Source: Myrica gale (taxonomy: Eukaryota > Streptophyta > Magnoliopsida > Fagales > Myricaceae). From it: DNA of 64,000 nt. Location of the stretch: assembly GCA_963930655.1 (NCBI GenBank), contig OZ005605.1:20467501-20531500 (forward strand). The letters run 5' to 3'. Positions 1 to 10,839 of this stretch are shown here, in pieces. Position numbers and translations under genes: made by a program. The stretch's first letter is position 1. Every line of letters starts with the position of its first letter. The notes below the pieces were generated by a model, which was not told the DNA's origin, did no database searches, and worked only from the letters and a program-made list of their open reading frames with translations.

Positions 1-1095
1 TGACTTGGGTGTCCGTTCATATGATAGAACATATAATATATATTTTTGACGAAATTTAAGGTTATCCGCACCATGTGATATGCGCCTCTCCTTGTCCTCT
101 ACCTATCGATGTCTCCCCTCACACCTCATCCCTCAATAATTCAACACAAAAATACCCACTAGCTATTGTCAAAGCACACGGGATCAGTGTCTTCTAATTT
201 GTTTGATTAGAATAACTAAATTGAAAAATAAAGGTTATCGACAATCCAAGTCATGGGGCATTTTTAATGAGGATAATAACCTTTGGATTCCTCTTTTCAA
301 TATTCTAGGCCAACTAATTAATGTGACCAACTAGTATTAGAAAAACCAATTGTCCAATTTTCCTACGTATATTCTAGGCCAGCTCCCAAGATGAGTGATC
401 GACCGATGACGAAAGCATCTAGCCGTAAGTCATGTACCCATTCCAAAAACGTGTTGGAAACTTAAAAATTATTACTGAAGGACCAATTTGTTAAGTGAGT
501 TAGTGGTGTGCTTTTTATATTGTGTAATTACGTCTTGATAGTAATGGCGTATAATATATTCTATGAGTTCTATGAGTTCCAATTGATCACTGTGAGGCAC
601 TTGTTATAGCAGTTCGGAAGATTTAAGATGTTGATTAAATTCAATTACAACTTTAGAGAGCTCAAATGATCCTATATGTATGATACAAATTTCTGAACGT
701 GAGAGAGTCGAGATATCTGATACCCTATATGTAGGCTAAGATATATACATATATATATATAGGCAGAAGCGCCTGTGAGACCTACGAGATTGCCAACTGT
801 GCCATTTGGCATGGAGACGAAAAATGAGGGAAAGTTGCGCGCATCATGTGTGTGTGTGTACTGGCTCTATGTAGAGAGATCATGAGGTTTTCTCCAGTTG
901 AGATCGATCTAGTGCGATTCATTCTTGGTGGTTAACAGGATAGCCAACCCTTGATGCACGGTCTGGTATCTTTAATGGGATTATTGGGAAGACTTGGTAA
1001 AGTAACTTAGTAGCCTAACTTTCACCTTTTCTCATCAATATAAAGAAGATAATCAAGTAGTAGATTTTTTGGCAGGGCAACGGGTCTCGCAAATA
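1..1095. other. AT-rich intergenic DNA, no gene seen
   Basis: No reading frame here resembles a protein. The stretch holds short TA and TG simple repeats (near 750-765 and 848-860) and nothing I can assign to a gene or a bounded element. Confidence 0.5.
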
Positions 1096-1098
1096 GGT

Positions 1099-1200
1099 AC
1101 GGGGTTGTCTTTTTTTTTTCTAAGCAAATGTGAATTTCATTTTACTGGGAAGCATACAAACATACTGGATACAGACGACTTTCCGAGGCCGGATATAAAG
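1099..1200 (-). mobile_element. LINE 3'-tail fragment
   Basis: A poly-T run on the plus strand is followed by sequence closely matching the 3' end of the bounded element at 39640-40598 (shared pattern: polyT, ctaa, a/gcaaaygtgaa, ttcattt). Read on the minus strand this is a LINE-type 3' end with its poly-A tail. I could not find a convincing TSD, so the 5' limit is approximate. Confidence 0.45.
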
Positions 1201-1204
1201 AGCA

Positions 1205-1297
1205 AGGTATCCGTCGTCAACCTTTCAGATCATGAGGCGCAGTTATTTTTTCTTTTTTCCCAAACACGAGGTATCCGTCGTCAACCTTTCAGATCAT
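1205..1297. repeat. 29-bp perfect direct repeat, 35-bp spacer
   Basis: The segment at 1205-1233, beginning aggtatccgtcgtcaacc, is repeated exactly at 1269-1297. The spacer between them is T-rich. This could be the TSD of a tiny retroposed insert or a local tandem duplication with later divergence. Confidence 0.6.
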
Positions 1298-1864
1298 TTG
1301 TGGTCTTCATGATATGATTTTTCAACTATTGACGATCTTAAACTACTGCATGTTTCTAATCTCACTCATAATAAACTTTCGAGCAAAGTTACAAGTGTAA
1401 CAATCCGCGCTCAGAATATATGTACATAGTCAAAAGGAAGACAACATTAATTAAACTACAACCAGCCTCATGGTTAGACTATACCTAATAAGGATATTGT
1501 TCGGAAATCATTTTTATGCGATCTCTAGTCCTATATATGATCAAGTATTGAATATGATCAGCCTTTCCACAACATAGGAAGAATATTTGTGAAAAACGAG
1601 ACTTATTGAAAGCTAAAACATTGAGGGTACCTAATTCTCATGATATGTAATATATATGAACCGTATATCTATATCTATGTAGAAACCATACGTCCATCTT
1701 GATCATCTTTCCTGTCTAATTTGGCCAACCACCTGTTTTCAAGTAATGTTGAACAAAGTACATTTGCTTATCCAGTTTTATTGTAGACATAGTTAATTTG
1801 ATGCTCCATGAAGAAAAACGTACAACTTCAAAAAAAAAATTTCACTTTCTTTTCTAGTCAAAAC

Positions 1865-3191
1865 CAGAGGCGGATCTAGGAGGTACGACCCTGGGCGGCC
1901 GCCCCCCATTGGACCGGCCAAAAATAATTATTATGTAAAAAAATTTTTGTTATAAGTTGGTATGGGCCTATGGGAGCCCGATCCCCATAGGCCCAGGCCA
2001 ACCCTGGTTTTAAGCTTGCAGGGCCTGGTTTTAAGTGTGTATTGATTGCCTCTACTTCCAGTAGCCTCGGCCGGTTAAAGGTGCTAGAAAAATCGTCAGA
2101 TGGTTTTTACTTGGCAAATGTGGACCTCCTTCTACGTGGACCAGGACTACCTGGTGCTAGAGAAATCAATTATTTTGGGTTTTGTTTTTCCTGGAAATGA
2201 GTATACGTGTATCTTAGTTATACATGCTGCCTCTTTATTACTTCTTTCTTTTAGTTTTTAAAGTATATTTTCTTTGGAGTGGAAGATTTGACAATTTGAT
2301 ATTTGCATCTTAACTGGACATTGTGAGGCAACTAGTGCTTTTGATCAAACCTAATTAATATCTTTGCAGTTGAATACTAACGATGATAAATCCCCTGGTA
2401 GCCTATAGGACACTGGCAATTTATTGAACAATTTGAGCAATTTATAGTTAACAGCAAATTCTCCACACTATTATAGAAATTATAATGCAATACTTCTCAA
2501 TTATTTTTGTCCATACTATTTTTGTAGTACTTGATACTAAAAATTCTAGTGTATATCCCCCTTGACTCTCAGCTCTCTCAATCTCATTATTTAGATTTTT
2601 TACGGTTTCAATTTTTGCAGGATACTCGAGATTTTACACTTGAAAATTATTGGACCTCCAACCCCTAGTATGTCCCTCTATCCAAGATTATCTCTCTACA
2701 ATTCAGTAGAAAAATTCATTTATTTAGTATGCTAAAAATGCTTTAGGGTTTGAAATTTTGTGAGTTTTGAAATTGTTGGAGGATGAGATTGAATTGGTTT
2801 GGATATATTAGGGCTATAGAGGTTTCTACCTAGAAATTTCTAATTTTTTCGAAAATAAATAGAAACTCACTCATATTTTTGGGTCCCGAATTAATTATTT
2901 AGCTGGTTTTTGTCTGTTTAGGATTTTTCATACCCTTGAATTTCTGTGGAGTTCCTACTGCTCAAACTATCATTTTTTTTATATATATAAGATGCAAATT
3001 AGTAGGATCTAATTGTCACTTTCAATCTTAGCAAATAGTATGTACGTGTATTTTAAAATTTTAATGCTTTTTAATCCTTAATTTTTGATATTTTAACTCT
3101 AAAACACTTTTTACATTACGTTGGATTTTTTTTTTGTCATTTCGCCTTATGTGTTCGACCCCCTTCAAATTGGATCCTGGATCTGCCACCG
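1865..3191 (+). mobile_element. Non-autonomous hAT transposon (Tip100-like ends)
   Basis: The element starts CAGAGGCGGATCTAGG and ends CCTGGATCTGCCACCG, giving imperfect 16-bp terminal inverted repeats (12 of 16 match). A perfect 8-bp TSD, gtcaaaac, lies at 1857-1864 and 3192-3199, which is the hAT signature. The 1327-bp interior has no transposase frame, so the element is non-autonomous. Its tail region (about 2990-3060) is shared with the elements at 11286-12889 and 50958-51985, so these form one family. Exact TSDs imply a fairly recent insertion. The element lies about 480 bp upstream of the MYB start codon. Confidence 0.9.
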
Positions 3192-3601
3192 GTCAAAACG
3201 CTGTTACTTTGCTGCCATCCACCTGTCGTTAATTTATATTTTTTTTACCCCAGAATCCTCTTTATTGATAATTTAATATAGAGTATATGATGACTTTATA
3301 TATTTCTTTTTTGCGAGTTGAGGTAAAAGAAATTTGAACGTGCCCCATCAAGTATCAAAAGCAAAACAAAATCTAAAGAGAAAATCCGAAAAAGGAATGT
3401 ATAATATTTATTCACGTACGTCACCCCTAGCATCACTGGCCATGGTATATTTAAATTAAGAATCAAGACTTGTTCCAGGCAGCTTCGACCCTGAATAGGC
3501 CTGTTGGCCGGCTGCTTTTGAATTCAGTCTGTTTTGAAAATGTTTGCTTTCTCACACGTTTTTCTACTAAATGTTTGACAAAAAGAAACTACGTACCTAG
3601 A

Positions 3602-3614
3602 TATATATATATAG
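3602..3614 (+). promoter_or_regulatory. Candidate TATA box of the MYB gene
   Basis: A run of alternating TA lies about 60-70 bp upstream of the MYB start codon, at suitable spacing for a TATA element with a short leader. It is also a simple repeat, so the role is inferred from position only. Confidence 0.35.
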
Positions 3615-3674
3615 AGCGAGAGTGAGATAAATGATGATCTGACTTCATTAGAGAGGGTGAAACACTCTTAGAAG

Positions 3675-5519
3675 ATGCCTTTGAAAAAAGGAGCGTGGAG
3701 TCCTGAAGAAGATCATAAGCTAATAACTTATATAAATCGTTACCGCATTTGGAACTGGAGTCAGATGGCAAGACCTGCAGGTAGGAAACGAGTAAAGTTC
3801 CAATTTCAATCAATACAAAAACTCATAGATGAACTGTCAAGAGTTTTTGCAGTAGTTCATAGGGTGCTTATATATATATATGTACGAACCTGTGAACGGT
3901 ATTCTATTACCTTTTCACTCTTTATTTCCTTCCAGGTTTGGAAAGGTCTGGGAAGAGTTGTAGATTTCGGTGGGTGAATCACCTAAGGCCGGGTATTAAG
4001 CGTGGAAAATTCAGCAAGGAAGAAGAGGACACAGTTCTCAAGTGGCATGGAGTTCTGGGAAACCGGTAAATAGTCCCGCAGTAACGAAAATTTCTTGATC
4101 GGAACAATTGTCTGAGTGCACATAATATTTCGTCATTCCATATGATCACTAGAGGAATTTTGATTCAGATGAACGGCCACAAATTACCACAGTTGGACCA
4201 GCTTTCTGATTTCTCATTGATCTCTTGCTTCATTTAATCCTTCCTATTCCACGAGTTTGAAAAGTGAAAAGCTCATTCCTCTCCATGTTTCCGAAAGAAT
4301 TTTTGGCTGCCGCGTTTACGAGTTCTCATAATTTCTATTACGTGCTGAAGAACATGAGTAGATCATGCACAACAAGTGTAGTGTATTCCAGTGGTGATTG
4401 AAGCGTTCCAGGTTAAGAATTATTGTGAAGTCAAAAGTACTGACTTTGTAAATTGGACCTTTGCAAATTACATAAATTTAACAGTTCTCACTAATCACAC
4501 CTTTTGTGAGATCGTATGTGATACCTTAATTTGATGGTCTAGAACTATAAAAAAGCGAGAGGCAGCTGCCAAACTTCGCTTTTGTTCCGAGAAAATTCAC
4601 CCAGCTGATGGTGTTAGAGCAAGATCTTATAATTAGTACCGTTAGTGTCATCATAGATTAGTGATTGGACCAATCTTTGAAGCTCCTTATTGTTGGGGTT
4701 CATTCCAGGTACATCGGTGAGCTGATAGTTTGTAAGTGTACTGAGGGAAAATTTTATGATCTCTTGAATTAGCTTTGGTAGTTGAGAAGACTGAAGATCA
4801 CCCAACACTTATGAGCAAAATGATTCATACATAGCATGGTGTTGACTTCAGCATGATGAAAGAAAGGAAAGGAGATAGAGAGCGATTGGGTCTCTCTCCC
4901 TCTCTCCTCCTTCCTTCCCAGCAAGGTGGTTGTTTCATGATCCAATTAGCTTTTAGACTTCTGTTTTTGTTAAGAACCCCAAATAGTTGGATTCTTTTAG
5001 AATCATTCATAGATAATCTCATTGTGATGAAAGAAATATATAACCTTTATCACTTGGCGGGTAATGTTCTAATTGTCTATGACTTATTTCAGATGGTCTG
5101 CAATTGCTGCAAAGCTTCCCGGAAGAACGGACAATGAAATCAAGAACTACTGGCAAACGCACTTGAAAAAGCGCTATACAAACAATTCGGTCGAACCACC
5201 CGGAGTTGAAGCTAACATAAATGAATCCCCTGAAATCCAAGATCTCTCAGCACCCAATGCCCCGAAAATGTCCAACTTGCCGGACTCTTGGAGTTGGGCA
5301 GTGGGGATGTCGCTGCAATTGTCCGACTTAGATGATTTATCTTCATCAAGCAACGACGATCCTGTTGAAATTGATAGGAACCAAACGATATTAGAGGAGA
5401 CGTTCACTAGTCCCTCTGAAACACTTGAACTCCAAAGTTTATGGGAGCAGCCATTTTCACTGGACGACATGTGCATGGTGGAGACAGACAACGGTATTAT
5501 TTATGTCTCCAGTTACTGA
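3675..5519 (+). CDS. R2R3-MYB transcription factor (MYB13/14/15-like), three exons
   Basis: Exons 3675-3780, 3936-4065 and 5093-5519 join in frame with GT-AG borders (phase 1, then phase 2) into a 220-residue protein. R2 is spread over exons 1 and 2, R3 over exons 2 and 3. The tryptophan spacing of both repeats is visible, as are [19 protein letters not shown] in R2 and [19 protein letters not shown], the R3 recognition helix. Intron positions match the usual R2R3-MYB pattern. The C-terminal half is acidic and Ser-rich, with a short motif [11 protein letters not shown] resembling activation motifs of the MYB13/14/15 group. The protein should be nuclear and bind AC-type or MBS DNA sites. Oddity: it begins [13 protein letters not shown] and lacks the usual 10-12 residues (MxRxPCCEK) before R2, so either the start is further upstream or the N terminus is lost. 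Subgroup placement is tentative. Confidence 0.85.
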
Positions 5520-5951
5520 TACATCCATGCACCTCCTTTGATGATGCCGATGCGGGCATTGATTTGTGGGGTAATTAAATACATCGATAGAAGCAGAAAG
5601 GCGTACGGGGTCTGGTAATAATCTCTGCTGGTGTTGTTTTCAGCCGGAGGAAATCTTTCCTAGTTATTTGAATATTTTCCATGTTCTCTAAGTATGTAGG
5701 TGTAAATGATTATATATGCGAGCGCTTTTGCTCGCTCGTGTGCATGAATAATATAAAATTATGCGACTATCTCAAATGGAGAAACATTAATAAATACGCA
5801 CACACAAAAAAGACATATTTAAGAAAATTTTGTAAAAATAAGGTTATGCAACTTGTAAATTTTGCAAAATTGATACCAGTTTATCCAGGGCAACAAAAAG
5901 TGTCCGTGGGAAGGAGCATTAGGTTGGCGTAAGAAAATTTGAGATCAACTG
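5520..5951. other. MYB 3' flank, no gene
   Basis: AT-rich 3' flank of the MYB gene, presumably holding its 3' UTR and poly-A signals (for example aataaata-like stretches around 5785). No coding evidence. Confidence 0.4.
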
Positions 5952-6988
5952 TGCTTTCATTGAGAGTCGAACTCAAAACCTCCCGCTTACTAAACGGGTG
6001 CTCTAACCTTTTTTTTTTTTTTTCTCAAAACAGTCAATGTCTATTCCATTCAAAATGGTATCCCTAGAACAATAGGAATATCCGAATCGCAATACAAAAT
6101 ATGACAAGGAATAGAAGAAGGAATTACAAAACCAGTAACTTTCGACCTAGCTGCCCATTGGGCAAGTAAATGAGCTTGCTGGTTAAGCTTGCGGGGGATC
6201 CAATGAATCAGCCAACCCGGATGATGCTGGAATTGCAATCGTAAAGAAGTCACCAGATCCGCTATTTTCCAACAGGGAGCATGTGAAGCATCCGAGATAT
6301 CCTTCCAAAGCAATTGTGAATCAGTTTCAAAAATCACATGGGACCAGTGCCGACTAAGTGCCAGTTCCACCGCACGTACTGCCGCCATTGCTTCACCAAA
6401 AAGTGGGTCCATAGCCCTAACTTGCTCCATGTACGCCGTACAGAGAGAGCTGGAAGAGTCTCGACAAGAGACGGCTATGTACGATCCAGATTGACGTATA
6501 GCTACGTCAAAATTAATCTTCATATAAAGTGGCCCCGGGGGGGACCAAACCTGGGCAGTCTTCGAGTTTTGCAGTAGACGTGCTGTATTATGTTCAAGAA
6601 AGCGCTGAGCAACAGATTTTTGAAGCTCTGTAGAGTTGACAGGTTGATCATCATGTATTGCTCGATTTCGAGCAAACCATATAACATCCAAAATCAAGGC
6701 TGCAGTCAAAATGAAAGAAGGCATGGATCTCGTACTAATGCCCAAAAACAAATCTGCATTCAGAATTACAGAAATCCAAGCTGCAGAAGAAGAGACAGGG
6801 ATCCGGGAGATGTCTAGAGCCCACCTCAAAGTTGTCCACAACAATCGTGCAATGACACAGTCATGAATCACATGAAAGGAAGTCTCTGGAAATTGACCAC
6901 AACAAACACATAGAAGGTCGGGCTCCTCCCTTTCCGCAGAATGTCTAAACCAAGGCACTCTCACAGGGACCAACTAAGCTATGAAAGC
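5952..6988 (-). pseudogene. tRNA-Thr (anticodon AGT) gene split by a LINE
   Basis: On the minus strand the first 20 nt of a tRNA, GCTTTCATAGCTTAGTTGGT, lie at 6988-6969. The remainder lies at 6008-5952 and starts GGTTAGAGCACCCG. Removing the LINE between them and counting the shared GGT once gives a 74-nt tRNA. The 7-bp acceptor stem (GCTTTCA with TGAAAGC) is perfect, the anticodon loop reads TTAGTAA (anticodon AGT, threonine), and the T-arm holds GTTCGAC. The D stem has one G-U wobble. The near-perfect tRNA around a large insertion means the gene was functional until recently. As it stands it cannot give a normal tRNA. Confidence 0.85.
6009..6968 (-). mobile_element. 5'-truncated LINE (zf-RVT and RNase H domains)
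   Basis: On the minus strand a frame that stays open from the insertion edge to the stop at 6050 encodes about 305 residues: a zinc-binding zf-RVT region (CVCCGQFPETSFHVIHDC), then an RVT_3-type RNase H domain with the acidic positions KINFDVA, GEAMAAVRAVELAL and FETDSQLLW, and the C-terminal AHLLAQWA. Reverse transcriptase and ORF1 are absent, typical of 5' truncation during target-primed reverse transcription. The 3' end is a long poly-A (poly-T at about 6009-6023). The target site is a tRNA-Thr gene, with only GGT clearly duplicated. The open frame indicates a young insertion. The remaining RNase H may be inactive alone. Confidence 0.85.
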
Positions 6989-7204
6989 AGCTTTTGATGT
7001 ACTATAAAGGACCACGATTGAAAATTTAGTTGATTCCCGGCTAGCATTTCTCGCTCAGTCGGGATCATCAAACCCTATGGCTATGGATTGTGGAGGAGCA
7101 ACCGGGCCAACGGATCTCTTCTTGGTTCAGTTGACCGTTTATTTGGACAAACGAGCCCGCTTGGCGGCACGCGTAAAGGGCATATATCATCTACAGACTA
7201 CAGG

Positions 7205-8035
7205 TATACCGTATACCGACTACCGAGTGATGAGTCAAAAGAGAAGTTGGTGGATCAAGTGAAGAAAATTTGTTGGACTGCAGGAAGGCTATGAAAGCTG
7301 GGCCGAAGACGATAAAACGGAGTTGATAAAAGGCTAAATTGGGCCGAAACTGCAGCAAATATCTTGAATTGAGAGAGATATATATACAGGCAATTACGAT
7401 GAGCTGTAGCTTAGAAAAATAATAATAATTACGATGATCTGTAAAAATGAGTTCGGTTATTATGTTAAGTACTATTGTGCATAGCATGCTGAGCGAAGAC
7501 TGAGATTAATAACTAGAGATCCGACGATTGTGGTTAAACACATCATTTAAAACATTCAACACATTTTAATTGATGTGGTGCGATCTGAACCCTTAAATTT
7601 TAAAGATTTTAATCTTAACCGTCGATCAACATGTTTAATAGAGTAATGTTTAACATAATAACCAGACTTTAAGGGGGTGTTTGTTTCCCCAAAATTTTGG
7701 GGTTCGAAATTTCCAACAAAACAAACATACTCCAAAATTTTTAACTTTTACACACATACACTCTATTTTTCACAAATTCAAATAAATCTCAATAAAGTAA
7801 AAATTCCTAAAATTTCGAAAACATTCTCCAAAATTTCCACAAACAAACGCCCCTAAATATAGTGAGTTGCAGCAAATAAAGTGGAAGCCACCGAGAGCTG
7901 ACCTGGACAGAGTCCAAAGAGAAGTTATTGGATCAAAAGAAGGAAAGTTAAGTTGGGCCAAAAATGATATTCCAATTGAGCAAAAGGCAAACTTGGGCCG
8001 AAACGGTAATAAAACTCGCATTGTTTCCAATTTGT
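7205..8035 (+). repeat. Two diverged copies of a ~150-bp repeat
   Basis: The stretch about 7225-7370 (caaaagagaagttggtggat ... aaattgggccgaaac) reappears, diverged, at about 7910-8025 (caaagagaagttattggatc ... aacttgggccgaaac). The copies are in direct orientation and separated by the MITE at 7673-7853 and AT-rich DNA. No coding role is evident. Confidence 0.5.
7673..7853. mobile_element. Tourist-like MITE (PIF/Harbinger type)
   Basis: The 181-bp element starts GGGGGTGTTTGTTT and ends AAACAAACGCCCC, giving 13-14 bp inverted repeats. It is flanked by TAA at 7670-7672 and 7854-7856, the three-base TSD of PIF/Harbinger elements. The interior is AT-rich and non-coding. Confidence 0.8.
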
Positions 8036-8056
8036 GGCAGATCCTGAAAAGAATTT

Positions 8057-8835
8057 TTGTGCGACGTCAGCTGAGCTGACATTCTAGTCCAGTAGAGATT
8101 TTTGTCCCATAATTTGTTATTCCTTCAAAAAAAAAAATTCCTTGCTTGTGAGAGGTGGGGCTATAAGAGGAATAAGATTCGAGGATATAAAAGAAAAGGA
8201 TAAAGTGAAAAGCAGGTAGATTGAAAACGATGATATTCTTCTCGCATAAGAACCTCGAAGTGTCACTTGTACCCTATTCTTCTTTTGATTCTGCCTTGGA
8301 CGAGTCAATGATTGTACTTTGAGTCTTGAGAGGAGCCAATGATATTTCAAGGTCTTCTAGCGCGCAGTTCTGTGGTTACGTAAGGTCTGTTCCATCTGTA
8401 TTCTTTATCTAAACAATGCCTTGCTTAGGAGAGTGGCGTTGGAGAAGCTAGGTTGGAAGATAAGCTGGAATAGAATAAGTGAAAACATGATGTTCTAAGT
8501 CGTAATGATCAAAAGATGCAGGTCACACGCTATTCTCGTTTGATTCTGCTCTGAACTCTGGTAAAAATATTATTCCTTTTAGGTACCTTCAGCTTCAAGG
8601 CAGGTAACCGTATCGCCTTTCTTTGTGACATGCCCATGGAGGGTCCTACAAAGTTTTCGCTTGCTGGAGTTTGAAGGTCACCTCGATTCCAAGAAACATA
8701 CAAAGATGGAAGACCTGCCTTCCAGGAATTTGAAGATTCCCGCGATATTACAGCCACTTTATAGGCCTTTCAGCCTTTGGTCTTGGCCTTGCAATTTTTT
8801 CTCTTCCACTGCGAGTGATTTCTTTCTGTTTGTGA
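8057..8835. other. 5' flank of the RPP13-like-4 gene
   Basis: No gene of its own. The part at about 8635-8720 is similar to 23477-23570 (both contain tttgaaggtcacctc followed by matching blocks), so promoter or leader sequence of this locus has been copied with the decayed gene set downstream. Confidence 0.4.
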
Positions 8836-8967
8836 ATGTTTTCCCAAAGCAAAATGGCTCATGATCTGTCTAAGCAGTCTTCTTCCGCAGATCATGTCGA
8901 AGCGGATGAGCTCTCTACCCTTCATACGCAAATGAACAAAATCTTAACCGTTCTTGAAGACAGCCTC

Positions 8968-9254
8968 AAGAAGTTGGAAGCTGCTCATTCCGTCTCCAAG
9001 GACAAAGCTGATCACTCCGTCTCCGAGGACAAAGCTGATCATCAATCCGTCTCCAAGAATCAGACTGATAATTTAAAGATGATAAAGGAATATCTGAGGC
9101 GCACAAAAAATTTATTCAACAAACTCCTCATCAAGAAGTTGGAAGCTGATCCTTCCGTCTCCGAGGACAAAGCTGATCACTCCGAGGACAAGACTGACAA
9201 TTTAGAGATGATAAAGGATCTGAGGCGCACAAAAAATTTATTCAACAAACTCGT
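8968..9254 (+). repeat. Internal duplication in the N-terminal region of the RPP13-like gene
   Basis: Two in-frame copies start with aagaagttggaagctg: one at 8968-9132, one at 9133-9254. Each encodes KKLEA, one or more SVSEDKADH units, TDNLxMIK and RRTKNLFNKL. The second is shorter because it has fewer SVSxDKAD units. This expands the predicted coiled-coil region. Confidence 0.8.
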
Positions 9255-10839
9255 GAGCTTCGAGACCACAGAAGGAGGCAAAAAGAAGAAGTTCCGGCAG
9301 CAACTCAGCAGCACACTCGAAGATCTGAAGCTTTTGATTGAACTCTCCGACGAAAAAGTGTTCAAATCTCCTGCAAAAGATGAAATTGAAGAAGTCCACC
9401 AGCTTCTCCGCAAACTGTACCTCCAGATGCCATCGTCCGACAAATTGCTCTCCATATTCTCTGAGGCTGATCGTTCCTCACGGGGCGGCAAAGAGGTTGA
9501 TAACCGCCAGGTGAAGACAACATCTCCTGACTTGCATACTGAAGAGATATTTAAGGGGAGCCCAACTTTCCGAGACCTCCGCGTAGTTTATGAAAGCCTT
9601 GAGCCCCAAACAAAGCTCTGCTTCATGTGTTTTGCAATCATTCCGGAAAATGAGGTCGTGAAGAAGAGGCTAATGACGTCATGGTGGGTTGGAGAAGGCT
9701 TTCTTAGCCGACCGACAGACGGGCAAAGTACAAATGAGGAAATTGCGGCCGATCGAATACTCGACGAGTTGGTGGAGAAGGGTTTGATTGAACCCATATA
9801 TAAGAAGCGCAGGTCGGTCGCCAACAGTTATAAGATGAATCCTCTTATTCGCTCCGTGATGATTGTACTCGCCGAAGAAGCTAGGTTTTTTGATTTTGAC
9901 GAGAAACTGAATCCGATCGCCGATTTTCAGAAATCTTATCGGGCTTGTTTAGTTAAAGGATCTTCTCAGCAGTTGTTGAATAAAGACACTGCGAAAGAGA
10001 ACGTCAAAGAGAAACCGGACTCCGCCGATTCTCAGAAGAGGATTTGGCCTTGGTCAGGAAAAGGATCTTCTGAGCAGTCTATGAAGAAAGATTCTCAATC
10101 TGGGAAACAGAATCCTCCTCGGCAGTTAGAGAAACTGCAATCAATATTCAATGTCAGTGAGCCTTATCCAGGCTTTTTCGTAGGGGAAGGGTTTTCAAAG
10201 TTGAAGAACCTTAAGGTTCTTTTTCTGGGAGCGACGCAGGGTTCAGCTAAACGTCACATCGAAGTGGAGAGCGTTGACTTCTTAAAGGATTTGAAACTAA
10301 TGAAGCATTTGATTTTTTTCAGCCTTCAAGGAATCTCTAGGATTATGGATCTTCCTGATTCGGTTTACAAGCTCTCAAATTTGAGGATCTTGGACCTTAG
10401 GGCGTGTCACAATCTGGAGGTACTTCCGAATGGGATAGAGTCCCTCAAGAAGCTGACACACTTGCATTTATCCGAGTGCTACTTGTTGGATAACATTCCA
10501 AAAGGGGTTGGGAAACTTCAAAAACTCCAAGTGCTTAAAGGGTTTGTAATCGGTGGACGCCTAAGTGCAAATTCATGTACTCTTGCTGATTTGTCAGGAT
10601 TGAAGCAGCTTAGGAAATTGACCATCTACACAAACAGAAGGGATTTCCCCGAAAAGGGAGAGATAACAACTCTTCAAAGTTTTGAAGAGCTTCAAAAGCT
10701 TACTATTGTTTGGGGAGCGGAAGCAACCACCTCAAGCTTGAGTGAGAATAAGCAAAACCAAGAGCAGGGCGAAACACCGCTATGTGCGGCTTGCATAAAT
10801 CTTATAAACAGAGGAAAAAACAGAGAACAAGACAGAGAT

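Noticed and set aside
9177-9824. Minus-strand proteins opposite the RPP13-like gene
   Set aside because: They are shadows of the plus-strand coding frame with no family resemblance.
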